Positions 45,026-54,419 of a stretch of 64,000 bases of DNA are shown in pieces; position 1 is the stretch's first letter; the number at the start of each line of letters is the position of its first letter. Source of the stretch: Pycnococcus provasolii (Eukaryota > Chlorophyta > Pseudoscourfieldiophyceae > Pseudoscourfieldiales > Pycnococcaceae). The stretch spans positions 620,001 to 684,000 of the forward strand of contig OW568876.1 in the NCBI GenBank assembly GCA_938743325.2. The letters are read 5' to 3'. Below the pieces are notes generated by a model that saw nothing but the letters and a program-made list of their open reading frames with translations, did not search any database and was not told the origin of the DNA. The translations under genes and the position numbers were made by a program.

Positions 45026-46744
45026 CTAGGGGTTCGTGAAGCAAGTACCATCCACGAGGCAACTGACCCCGTGTGCATGGAACGGCACCACGCTCTTCAT
45101 AGGGTACAGCGCCAGCGGCTCCATCTTGCGCGGGCAGAACACGGCGAACGAGCTCTCGTCGCTTGTCGAGTTGTAGAGAATGGTCAAAAGCACGCCGTCG
45201 AGCTCGTCGCCCACCTCCTGCCCTCTCGGCACAAAGTCGAATTCGGTCAGGTAGATTCCAGGCTCGCTCCACGACTGAGCCACGCTTCCGGCGTGACGGT
45301 CGATCTTCACCGCCTTGTCGAACCACCTCGACGTGTTCTTGTCGCCCACCGCGATGGCAAACACCCACTGGTAGTCACGCATCTTGTACACGGGATTGAA
45401 TGTGGGATAGTCCCATACCATGTCCTCCCCTTGACCGCCCTTGAGCATGTGCGTGCATGACACCTCGTCGTCGCCTTCGTCCGAGAGAGGCAGCACGCAG
45501 CGCAACGCGGGACGAAAGATGAGAGACCAATCAATGTTCGCGTCCAAGCTACGCTCGAAATATGTGTCAAGATAGCTTGACGTCGTTGCCACCGCCTCGG
45601 CAAGCACGTCGCCGTCCACGCTCTCGTAGCAGTTCCAAATGTGGTTCTCCACAAACTTCTCCTTCGAGCGTAGCACGCGGGTGGCGTTCGTGCGGCGGTT
45701 CATGGCGATCCACACTCCCCCCTCGCGTTGGTTGAGGAATCTCAGCAGGCCGCCGTTCGCGTTGAGCAGCGGGTTGCGCATCTCGAACGAGTCCACCTTG
45801 GACACCACCCAGTTCTCCGTGATGCACGGCGAGTGCGAGTGTTGGATGATCTCCGACTCGGACAAAGACACGCGCGCGAGCTCGCGCGTGGCCATGTTGG
45901 CGTTCGGCGCGTCGTGCTGAGGTATCAGCAGCGAGAAGCACACCTGGTCGCTCAAGGGAGATGTGGAGCGCGGGCACGGGTGCTGCACGAAGCACTCGTT
46001 GGTCCGGCGGTCGCATGCCGGGTGCGCGTTGAGCACAAGGCTGCCCACGTCCACCTTCGCGCCTGCGACGGTCTCCAAAGTCGCGGGGTCGACGCGTCCC
46101 CAGCTGCTCGTGTCGATGGTGAGCCACATCTGCCCCTCGATGGGCAGCAGATTGACGCCCGGGTTGGTGAAGCATATCTGCGTGCCGAGCGTGGGACCGA
46201 AGCCTGTGCCAAAGAACAGGCAGCGCGCGAAGTCCTTGGCCGCGTCGGAGGCGTACGTCTTGGACACGAACTCCACAGCGTTTGCGTTGTCCTCCGCCAT
46301 CGTCAGCTTAAGCGCGGTTGCCAGTCCGTCGAAGTGGTACTTCATGCCTCCAGGAAAGACCGCAGGGAGCACGCGGTAGTGCGACACACCCGCCAGCCAC
46401 GCCGGAGGGTTGGATCCAGTCGCGGCGGGCGCACGCACAGGGTTCTCGGCGCTGAAGTCGCGCAGGAAGTACCCGACATGTGCGTGTTGTGAACCTGAAG
46501 TCGCCAATAACGCGCGACGGCGATGCTGATGGTGTGGACCACCACCACCATCTGCATCAACTGCGCTTCCATTATTCCCACCACTATTGTTTTTGGTATT
46601 GTGATGAAAGGGTTCAGAATCAGAAGAAGAAGAAGAGAGAGAAGAGGAGGAAGCCACCACATGCACATGGTGGAATAGGTATGCAAGCAGTGCCACCCAT
46701 GTCCATGAGCAAGCACATGTTGACGACGACGACATGCGCACCAT
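45026..46744 (-). CDS. Carotenoid cleavage dioxygenase (RPE65/CCO family), probably secreted or organelle-targeted
   Basis: A 572-residue protein from the ATG at 46744 (MVRM; a second Met is three codons on). Residues ~10-31 are a hydrophobic signal-like segment, followed by a low-complexity Ser/Asn/Gly/His linker to ~85. The CCO fold starts YFLRDFSAENPVRAP and includes KYHFDGLATALKLTMAED. The four iron-ligand histidines are all in place: H241 (LNAHPACD), H304 (HSPCITENWVV, the HxxxxTEN motif), H368 (NHIWNCYES, cf. HxxNAYE) and H558 (FHAHGV). These non-heme Fe(II) enzymes cleave or isomerise carotenoids and apocarotenoids; the substrate cannot be inferred. Extra cysteines suggest an oxidising compartment. 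Confidence 0.85.
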   Translation of the reverse strand: MVRMSSSSTCACSWTWVALLAYLFHHVHVVASSSSLSSSSSDSEPFHHNTKNNSGGNNGSAVDADGGGGPHHQHRRRALLATSGSQHAHVGYFLRDFSAENPVRAPAATGSNPPAWLAGVSHYRVLPAVFPGGMKYHFDGLATALKLTMAEDNANAVEFVSKTYASDAAKDFARCLFFGTGFGPTLGTQICFTNPGVNLLPIEGQMWLTIDTSSWGRVDPATLETVAGAKVDVGSLVLNAHPACDRRTNECFVQHPCPRSTSPLSDQVCFSLLIPQHDAPNANMATRELARVSLSESEIIQHSHSPCITENWVVSKVDSFEMRNPLLNANGGLLRFLNQREGGVWIAMNRRTNATRVLRSKEKFVENHIWNCYESVDGDVLAEAVATTSSYLDTYFERSLDANIDWSLIFRPALRCVLPLSDEGDDEVSCTHMLKGGQGEDMVWDYPTFNPVYKMRDYQWVFAIAVGDKNTSRWFDKAVKIDRHAGSVAQSWSEPGIYLTEFDFVPRGQEVGDELDGVLLTILYNSTSDESSFAVFCPRKMEPLALYPMKSVVPFHAHGVSCLVDGTCFTNP

Positions 46745-47447
46745 CACCACGGACGGTGAAAATGACTGGATTATTCGTTCGCCAAAACCACTATGATACC
46801 CAGGGGGTACGGGTTCGGTTACACGCCTTTTGAACAGTCCCGCAGGTTCCGTTTCGGCCACGAATTTACCACTATCGGAACCGTTTTTTTTTCCTCCCCC
46901 CCTCCCCGCCCCTCGCCAAGGCCTGGCGGGGAATTCCGGCGTAGAGCGGCTCATAACGGGGTTAGGAGGAGGAAGGACTGAGACGGTGACGACTGAACAT
47001 TGTAAAATTTACGCATGCCAACGAACAACAACAAGCGAAGCTGGAGATAATAGCCGTTGCAACACCTGTTGTCGATGGCGTCCGTCCGGAGTCCGGACTC
47101 GTGTGTCGTCATTTCGTCAACTGCTGGTTATTTGATTGTGATTCGAATGTGGTTGAAAGTAGATCATGTTAATTGGTGATTGGTGGTGGCGAGGAGGGTA
47201 GTGACGACTGCCAGACGACACAGCAGGCAGAAGAAGTTGTTGTCCGCCATTGTGAAGTATGACAGTGCCTGAGAGGGAGAGGGGAGGGGGAGGCGGGAAC
47301 AAAACGGACAAGCGACGAGGTCCACAGGAACTTGATAAGATTAGAAACCCCAATCTTCAAAAAGAAAAGAAGAAAACCCCAAACCACTATCCCCTAATAA
47401 CCACCTTCATCTTTTATTTTATTTTTTTCAAAGAATTGACACTGCCA
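46745..47447. other. Divergent intergenic region
   Basis: 703 bases between the carotenoid-oxygenase-like and coiled-coil genes. Contains CCTCCCCGCCCC runs, GGCTCATAACGGGGTTAGG near 46949 (similar to the repeats at 1.8 kb) and AACCCCAATCTTC/AAACCCCAAACC words. No gene recognised. Confidence 0.4.
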
Positions 47448-47637
47448 ATGGCCGGCTTGGCGCGCATACGCGAGTACTGGTTCGGCGATGGTGGAGGAGG
47501 TGGTGCCTCCCCAATAGTAAGGAGCGCTCGCAGCGCTGAACTGCAGCTCGAGCAATGGCTCGATTCCGAGGATGGCAGCGCTCTCACGCCGATGGTGGTG
47601 GTGGTCCCTCCTGCTCCCGCGGCAGAAGAAAAGGAGA

Positions 47638-47680
<43 letters not shown>

Positions 47681-48425
47681 AGAGCATGCGTCGGCACCTA
47701 TGTGGGCTAACTCGCACGACGCGATCGCGATGGTGATGTCCGCGATGGAAGCGAAGGACACGAGGGCGAGAGAGTTGCTCGAGCAACTCGAGTGCGTCAG
47801 GCACAAGTTGAGCGTGGAGTCGCAGCAGCGATGGGCACAGCTGGACGAACTGCAAAAGCAACGTGCTACTGAGCGTGAGGTCAAGGCAAGCCTCGACGCG
47901 AGCAAGGATGAAAATCGACGACTTAGAGAACATGTTGTAGAGATGAGGCGTAGCGTGCAGTCGGCACTGTTGGCAAAAAGTGCTCTGCAGATGCGTCTCG
48001 AGGAGGCGGAGCAAAAGCAGATGCGGGTGCTGCATGACGAATCTGAGCGAAAGAAGGACCACGGCTTAGCTGCTGCTTCATCGCACCACCACCACCACCA
48101 TCGTCAGGTGGCACCTCCACCTCTGCCATCACAACTACAGCAGACATTCTCTCGTCCTGGCAACAACAACAACACAACAAGCAGTAGCATGACTGCGGCG
48201 GAAGCAGCAATGCTTGAAGAAGAGGACGAAGACGAAAGAGAAGGAGGAGGAGGAGAAGAAGAAGAGGCATCTCCATCATCACCTGTAAAGGAGGTGGCAG
48301 ACGAAGCTGCTGCAGCCGTGACGATAAGGGATCGTAATGTGGAAGCAACAACAACAACATCATCACGAAAGTCTCGAAAGGCAAAACGGCATGCAAGAAG
48401 CATAGCTCTTGACGACGACAAATGA
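47448..48425 (+). CDS. Unknown coiled-coil protein with poly-Asp run
   Basis: A 325-residue protein from ATG 47448 (the frame is open upstream but leader-like). The N-terminus MAGLARIREYWFGDGGGGG leads to an Asp run (about residues 62-76) from a (GAC)n repeat. A long charged helix (about 90-205; ARELLEQLECVRHKLSVE ... LRMRLEEAEQKQM-like heptads) follows, then a His run and an acidic/Gly-rich tail ending in basic KSRKAKRHARS. Looks like a structural or adaptor coiled coil; family not recognised. Homopeptide runs are encoded by trinucleotide repeats and so are probably length-variable. Confidence 0.6.
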
Positions 48426-49022
48426 ATTCATTCATGCTGCGCAAATTCGAAGTGGGGAGAAGATGAGAGACATGTGTTTGTTGTGGGGAGTGCGTGCGCG
48501 TGCGCGTGCGCGTCGGCATTTCGTGTTTCAGGAAAGACGAAAAGACGAAAAGACGAAAATACGAAAATACGAAATAAAGACGAAGATAATTGTTTTGTGA
48601 AAGAATGTTATTCATCATCTTATTAAAAAGAATTTTTTGTTTTTGGAAAGAATATATGGTATGTTCATTATGATATTTATATGTCTGTGTATATATAATA
48701 ATGCCACAATGTCCTTTCTTCTGCGTATACGACGTCGTACACGATCCGAAACGACAGTATATATTTGCTATATTATCTGATATCTAAGTCGTTATTGTCG
48801 ATATAAAAGCACGCCATATAGTGGGCGTGCCTTTATATCTATTATTCGATTTTTATTGTACCCGCTTGGTGAGACGCCGCCGCCCAGTCTTATTTCCAGT
48901 GTTGTGATAAATTCCCCATAAAATAAGCGGCGGCGCCCATCCATAATTCCCCATCTTGTTGCACATCTGCATCTGTGCAATGGCAACCGAACCGGCTCTG
49001 AGCCAACAACAGAAGCCCACGC
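48426..49022. other. AT-rich island with two inverted repeats
   Basis: From ~48600 to 48960 the sequence turns markedly AT-rich against GC-rich surroundings. One hairpin pairs 48800-48815 with 48824-48839 (15 of 16 pairs, 8-base loop). A second, imperfect one pairs CGCCGCCG..CTTATTT (48875-48895) with AAATAAGCGGCGGCG (about 48921-48936). No protein is recognisable. Could be a small non-autonomous element remnant or strong 3'-end structure between two convergent genes. Confidence 0.5.
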
Positions 49023-51473
49023 CTACATGCGAGCGTGCTGCACGTGCGCCTGGTGTTTGCTCACCTCTGGAAGCTCATCCTCCTCCAGGTGCCCAACCCA
49101 CACCGACGGGCGCGCCGGGTTGAACCGCTTCGCAATCTCCTCACCAATCTTGTTGCCGGTGATGGTATTTGCCAGCAGCTTGCCAAGCAGCGGCCCAAAC
49201 TTGAAGGCTCGTCCCGATCCGCCCGTGAACACCGCGACGTCCGGGTGGCCAGGAAGGTATCCGAGCACGAAATCCTGGTCAGGCGTCACCGTGTACGGCG
49301 AGCAAACGAGCTCACGACGCCTTGCCTTGCCGCCGAAAATCTCGTGAACGTGCTCGTCGATGCGAGCAGCCACTTCGCGATTCGGCGTGTAGTCGAAGTC
49401 GCGCATTGTCGCCGGGTGCCAGGCACGTCCGTCGGGCGTGTAGTCGATGCCCACCTTCACGGCGGGGCGCGCCTTGCTCAACTCGTGCTCCTCGACGGGG
49501 AATCCGTAGTACAGCCCACCGTCAAGCCTGCTGTGGTCCGGCTTGCGGAAGCAGAACCACTGCGGCACCTTCGTCGCAACCTCGCGCGGCATCTCGTAGT
49601 GTCCCCAGCACACGCTCTGGATGTCCAAATTCAGCTGAGGGCGTCCGCGAAGCATTGTCAGCAGCGGGTTCGTCCATGCACCTGCACTCAGGATGAGCTT
49701 GCCGGCGTGCACCAGGATGGGATTTTCGCCTCCGATTGCCGCGAACACGCCGCCGCTGCTCAGCTCGACCATGGACTCGAGCGGCGCATTGAAGCGCAGG
49801 TCCACGCCACGACGTGACGCCAGAGATGCCATCGCGTGGCAAGCCTCGCTCCCCAGGATGGATCCCGCTCCCTTCTCGAACAGGCCGCGGTCGTTGGAGC
49901 GCGGGTGAAGCGCGTTGAAACGCGCGGATATTGCCTTGCTGCCGAGCTTGTCGTGGTCCACCTTCAGCTTGTCCATCACCTCCTCGCATCCGGGGATGGA
50001 TCCCTCGCACGTCTCGCCCGTGTCGTCCTCGCCGAAGAACAGCAGGCCGTGACGCTTGAGAAGCTTCTTGCCGTACGCGCGCTCCACCTCGTCCCACATC
50101 GCGAGCGCGTCGCTCTGCAGGTGGCTGTAGAACGGATCGGAGTACATGCGACGGAACATGCGGCTGTCCCCGTTGCTGCTCGCATCCTCGGGCGCCACCG
50201 TGGCGCCACGCTCGCACACCATCACGCTGGGCTGGCGCGAGTCCTTCGACAGCTCGTACGCCGCGGCGCATCCGGCGATGCCCCCGCCGGCAATCAGCAC
50301 GTCGACACGCATCGTGTTCTCGAAGCGCCACTTGCCGAAACGGCTTCCAACGGGCTCAGATCCCTTGAGCGTCTCCCACGTGAGAGGCAGCGCGCCACGC
50401 GGCGTCGTCTTGTACTTGTCGGCGGTGCGCATGATCTCGAGCGTCTTGGAGCGCGTGAGGTGGCGCGTGAAGTGGTAGAGCTCCAGCGGCACGCACTTGA
50501 TAAACTGCGCGTTGGCGTAGAACTCGACGCTGTCGACGATCACCGCGCCGGCGCTCGTGACCGCCTCGGGGATGAACTCGACGCCGAGGCGGCACGCATC
50601 CTCGTACGCGCCCTCGCAGCGGAACGGCAGGTTCGACGCGCCGCAGAGCAGCTTGCAGCCGTTGGAGGAGAGCTTGTGGATCGCCTCCTTGGTGACGATG
50701 CGGCTGCACGCGCAGGGGCAGAAGACGTCGCACGGAACGTCGAACCACCGTCCGTCGTTGGCGGCAATCTCCTCGGAGACGTTCGTGCACCCGGCAATGT
50801 CCGCCTTGGAGGCGTCGAGGTCGCTGGTGAGCACGTGCGCGCCCATCGACGCCATGATCTTGCTCACCTCGCTTCCGACGGCGCCGCATCCGAGCACGAA
50901 GAGGCGCGCACCCAGCACGGGCAGGTTTCGCGCCTCGAAAGCACCCAGCAGCGAGCCGACGACGCCGTACGCCGTGGCCACGTTGGGATCCGTGTCCGAT
51001 CCCACGCTTGCGAGCACGAACGGCGTCTTGGCCATGAGGTGGTCCATGTCATCGAGCGTGATGTTGAGGTCGCAACCTGTGTATACGGCACCTCCTCCCC
51101 CGACGCTGTTGAGAACGTCGGCGACATCCTCCATGAGGTTTTTCTTGTGAATTTTGGATACGTCGTTGATGGGCACGACGAGCTTGGCACCTCTGAATCC
51201 GGTGTTGTACACGCCGTGCTTCTTGGCCATTCCGTTGGAGAGTCCTCGGCACTCTTCGATGGCGTCTTTCTCGGTCGCGTAGTGCCAGAGCCTGCACCCT
51301 CCGTTTCCCGGTCGCATGGTGGAGAGGTCCCCTTCGTTTCCGATGAACATCGTGAGCGCGGTTCGCTGCAGGTGGAACTTGTGCACTTCGATGGCGTTTC
51401 CGGAGTCGCTGCACAGGTCGATCACGCTCTGCGGGATGGCTTCCATCGCCGTGGGGTTAAAATGCACGGACAT
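49023..51473 (-). CDS. Fusion of Leu/Phe/Val-type amino-acid dehydrogenase and sarcosine-oxidase-type FAD oxidase
   Basis: An 816-residue protein from the ATG at 51473. Residues 1-~370 follow leucine/phenylalanine dehydrogenases: GNGGCRLWHYATEKDAIEE, GLSNGMAKKHG (substrate Lys), FRGAKLVVP (catalytic-Lys GGAK-like motif), TLDDMD, DPNVATAYGVVGSL, NAD-binding FVLGCGAVGSEVSK, CDVFCPCACSRIV and a GASNLPF loop. From Met388 an MSOX/PIPOX-type flavoprotein runs to the end: dinucleotide motif VDVLIAGGGIAGCAAAYELS, acidic E of VCERG, and Cys724 in CSPYTVTPDQDFVLG, matching the covalent-FAD cysteine of monomeric sarcosine oxidase. GGSGRAFKFGPLLGKLLA ends the family core. Expected chemistry: NAD-dependent amino/oxo acid interconversion joined to oxidation of an N-methyl or cyclic amino acid with H2O2 release. 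Substrates unknown. Same strand as the SABATH gene upstream. Confidence 0.88.
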   Translation of the reverse strand: MSVHFNPTAMEAIPQSVIDLCSDSGNAIEVHKFHLQRTALTMFIGNEGDLSTMRPGNGGCRLWHYATEKDAIEECRGLSNGMAKKHGVYNTGFRGAKLVVPINDVSKIHKKNLMEDVADVLNSVGGGGAVYTGCDLNITLDDMDHLMAKTPFVLASVGSDTDPNVATAYGVVGSLLGAFEARNLPVLGARLFVLGCGAVGSEVSKIMASMGAHVLTSDLDASKADIAGCTNVSEEIAANDGRWFDVPCDVFCPCACSRIVTKEAIHKLSSNGCKLLCGASNLPFRCEGAYEDACRLGVEFIPEAVTSAGAVIVDSVEFYANAQFIKCVPLELYHFTRHLTRSKTLEIMRTADKYKTTPRGALPLTWETLKGSEPVGSRFGKWRFENTMRVDVLIAGGGIAGCAAAYELSKDSRQPSVMVCERGATVAPEDASSNGDSRMFRRMYSDPFYSHLQSDALAMWDEVERAYGKKLLKRHGLLFFGEDDTGETCEGSIPGCEEVMDKLKVDHDKLGSKAISARFNALHPRSNDRGLFEKGAGSILGSEACHAMASLASRRGVDLRFNAPLESMVELSSGGVFAAIGGENPILVHAGKLILSAGAWTNPLLTMLRGRPQLNLDIQSVCWGHYEMPREVATKVPQWFCFRKPDHSRLDGGLYYGFPVEEHELSKARPAVKVGIDYTPDGRAWHPATMRDFDYTPNREVAARIDEHVHEIFGGKARRRELVCSPYTVTPDQDFVLGYLPGHPDVAVFTGGSGRAFKFGPLLGKLLANTITGNKIGEEIAKRFNPARPSVWVGHLEEDELPEVSKHQAHVQHARM

Positions 51474-52575
51474 TACAAGTGCCTGCTTTGACCCTGCAAT
51501 GGGTGAAAAAGTGATCGATCTGGACTGGCGGCAGGCCTTATTAGGGAGTTCTACGTGGGGCCCGGGGGCGAGCGGACGAGTAGGGGAGCGGGTGGGGTGG
51601 GGTGGGGTGGGGCCCCCTGTAATAACCCGGAGTGAGTGCTGGATTGGAACAGGGATCCCCAACCCAAGCACGTGGGGTGGGGGGGTTGTTGGACCGGTCG
51701 GCTTTGGCTTTGGGTTGGATATTTGGTTGCGTTATGACAGCAATTTGCAAGGGACGCAAACTCCTGCCTGACCCAAACGCTGGTCGCTGGGTGTGTTTGG
51801 CTGTTGGCTGCAATTGTGCAGTTTCGTGTGGATCCGTGAAGGTGGGAAGTCGGCTGGTTTTTTTGTATTTTTTGTCAAGTTTTTGTATTTTTTTTCCTTA
51901 GCCTGTGTCAACCTCCTGTGTCACTGTGCGTTGTTGTCCTCCCGTGTCTGCCTGTTGTTGTCCTCTTTGTTGATGCCGATGATGATGCCGATTCTAACTT
52001 ACTTGATGCCTCTTCGTGCGTGCTGCCATTGCTTTGGGTCTTTGGGTCAGGGATTATTGTTGGGGGGAGTGCGGGACCTGGCTGGGGGTGGCGGCCGCGG
52101 ACGTCTTCACGGACGTCTGTCACGACCAGTCGACCACAAAAACGGGCTTGCAGTCCGCCTCTCGTCGCCCGGTACTTACAGTATGTGGCTCCGAATCAGG
52201 AACCTCGACTTGTGGGCGCGACGCGGGTTGGGGGTTGGGGGTTGGGGGTTGGGGGGCGTGGTCGAGGTGCGTGGTCGAGGTGCGTGGTCGAGGGAGAGAA
52301 GCTTCGCATTTCCCACAACGAGCTGAACAGACGGAAATATCAACCAGGTCCTGGAAATGGGAAAAAGGGTTTCAACGTTTTCGGGGTTTCAAATACATAG
52401 CACAGTGGGATCGTTGGTACTGCACCACATACAGTCTTACAGCACAACAGCCTTCGATCGATTCTGTGTGTATTGTGAAATAATGCTACTTATTACTTAG
52501 ACTATTATGTACTAAACTTATTACGTATTACTTATTTCCCTCGAGGAATAGCAGGTGCAACAGCTCGTTCACCCT
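51474..52575. other. 1.1-kb intergenic region with G-rich tracts
   Basis: Between the SABATH gene and the fusion gene (both minus). GGGTGGGGTGGGGTGGGG near 51595-51613 and GGGTTGGGGGTTGGGGGTTG near 52225-52257 fit G-quadruplex patterns on the plus strand. GGTCGAGGTGCGT is duplicated near 52260. T-rich runs lie at 51858-51900. Open frames here follow from base composition. Confidence 0.55.
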
Positions 52576-53751
52576 CTACTCCTTCGTGATGTCCGCGTAC
52601 CAGTGGCAGTACGGCATGGCAATCTCCGTCGGCTCCGCCGCCGTCTTCTTCGCGAGACGCTCGAACAGCTCGTCGACGAGCTTGCCCTTCTCCTCAGCGG
52701 AACGCTCTTCATTCAAGGCGCTCGTGTACGTGCTGTTCGACCACGTGCGCATCGTGGGAACCATGCCGCGCGCGTACTCGAGAGCCTCGGGCGTGCCCGC
52801 CTGCGCGCCGCGCTTCGCCATCCAGGCGGCGCGGTACGGGCACGGAACGACGCGCGTCTCGCCCCTCTTGACGCGAAGACCCAGCGCATGCGCGGCACCA
52901 CCCTCGGAGAACGTGTCCATGTGCTCGTCGACGGATCGGTAGTAGTTATAGAATGTCGTGCGGTCCACCTCCTCCTGCGTGATGAGTCCCTCCGTCGCCA
53001 TCTCCTGCCAGAGCACGTACTTCATGTCGTACATGCTGTGCTTCATGTCGTTGTGCTTGCCAAGCAGCTGTCCCTCGGCATCGACGCAGAAGTTGGCAAT
53101 GACGAATCGTCCACCGGGGGCGAGCTCACGCGCACGGCACGACATGATCTGGTCCCAGTCAAGTTTGGCCTGCGCCGCAAAAGCAGCCTTGGTTTTGGCA
53201 TCGACGGCCTGGCTGGTGTGGTGCATGTGTCCCTTGATTGTGCAAGGCTGCTTGGAGAGCCAGTGCATGGCTGTGCAGCAGAGCATGAGGTGCACGTAGT
53301 TGTCCGGGAAGCACTGGTTGTAGAACCCCGTTCCGCTCGCGAGCACGAAGACGTTGTCGTACCCTTCGAGGAGCGGCTTGACGCCCGCGACGCCCGTTTT
53401 GAGGAGACCCTGCGTGTAGAAGAAGAGGCTCTTGAAGTCGTTGTTGGGCTGATCTTCGTAGCAGACTAGGATCTGACGCGACGGGTCCCTCTTTCGGATC
53501 GCGTCGATGACGCGTCGGAGCGTGGGCATCGACGTTCCTCCGTCCGCGGTTCCGAGATCGGCGATGACGAACGGCTTGTTGTTTTCGGGGAGCGGTATTT
53601 CCGCGCACGCCTTTTCCAGCAGGTCGTAGCAGTTGGCGATGACGTCGAAGCACCCCTTGGTGGCGAGCGTGTACTTGCCGCTCCCATCCGCGCCCCAGGG
53701 CACGTGCACCTTGCCGTGCGTCGTGTCCGCAACCTTCTCCGCGAGGGACAT
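52576..53751 (-). CDS. SABATH-family SAM-dependent carboxyl/N-methyltransferase
   Basis: A 391-residue protein, normal for the family, from the ATG at 53751. SAM motif I reads VIADLGTADGGTSM. The family block ILVCYEDQPNNDFKSLF corresponds to the plant vFFNDLPsNDFNxLF. LMLCCTAMHWLSKQP matches the SSxxLHWLSxxP motif, and LAPGGRFVIANF follows. SABATH enzymes methylate carboxyls of small acids (salicylate, jasmonate, farnesoate, indole-acetate) or ring nitrogens (caffeine pathway). The acceptor cannot be told from the sequence. It lies directly upstream, on the same strand, of the dehydrogenase-oxidase fusion, which suggests but does not prove a joint pathway. Confidence 0.9.
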   Translation of the reverse strand: MSLAEKVADTTHGKVHVPWGADGSGKYTLATKGCFDVIANCYDLLEKACAEIPLPENNKPFVIADLGTADGGTSMPTLRRVIDAIRKRDPSRQILVCYEDQPNNDFKSLFFYTQGLLKTGVAGVKPLLEGYDNVFVLASGTGFYNQCFPDNYVHLMLCCTAMHWLSKQPCTIKGHMHHTSQAVDAKTKAAFAAQAKLDWDQIMSCRARELAPGGRFVIANFCVDAEGQLLGKHNDMKHSMYDMKYVLWQEMATEGLITQEEVDRTTFYNYYRSVDEHMDTFSEGGAAHALGLRVKRGETRVVPCPYRAAWMAKRGAQAGTPEALEYARGMVPTMRTWSNSTYTSALNEERSAEEKGKLVDELFERLAKKTAAEPTEIAMPYCHWYADITKE

Positions 53752-54419
53752 GATACTACTCTCGGATCAATATATTTGATGGGGATGTGATCAGGTGTGA
53801 TCTGAACGACTGACAGCCAAGGGAGCCGCCACCCCCCCCCCGGGGGGTAGATTTCCCCCCAGGTGCCAGGGGGTCCGGGGACCAGACAACACGGAGCGAT
53901 TCAAAGGGCTCTATTACGGATGGATTACCTTCCTTTCTCACGAGAACTTCCTAGACCTGGCAGCATCAGGGACCCGTGCCACTTTTGTACTCTGCTTTGG
54001 TTACCTTCAACGGGGGAGGGAGTGGTTGGGGGATCCCGCTCCGGCCTTTTGACATGATGCTTATCTTGGTGGGACATGCAGTACCAACCTCCCCCAACGG
54101 CTCGCACTGCCAGGCCACCGCGCTCGCAGCGGCGTGCTAGATGCCCAAAGCTCCATTGTAACAGAGTTATCAGCGATCAGGGACATTGTGCTATACAAAA
54201 GCGGCTGGTACAACGAAAAGGTCAAATGGAACCATCCGAAGATTGATACTTTACACGAGACTATAGATGCTGTGTTACCGCTGTGTTACAGCTGAAAACC
54301 CATGCGCACAATTACTTCATGAACGTCAACAAGCGCGGCTTGTCGGCTTGTCGCCGTCGGTTTGTTCGCCGGAGACTGATGAGCCGAACGTGGTAGAGAG
54401 CGCATCGCACGCGCGGTGA
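53752..54419. other. Intergenic region with a short protein-like stretch
   Basis: Starts with SABATH leader DNA and a C11G6 run (53831-53847). From about 54050 to 54294 the plus strand has a frame, without ATG, that reads like protein near its end (DIVLYKSGWYNEKVKWNHPK). It may be an exon or remnant of an unknown gene; no family recognised. Confidence 0.35.

Noticed and set aside
49836-51491. 551-codon plus-strand open frame antisense to the dehydrogenase-oxidase fusion
   Set aside because: It mirrors a confidently identified gene in GC-rich DNA; the translation is Arg/His/Val-rich without domains, as expected for an antisense shadow.
51541-52483. Several 90-177-codon frames in the SABATH-fusion intergenic region
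   Set aside because: They follow from G- and T-rich simple sequence and overlap each other in three frames.
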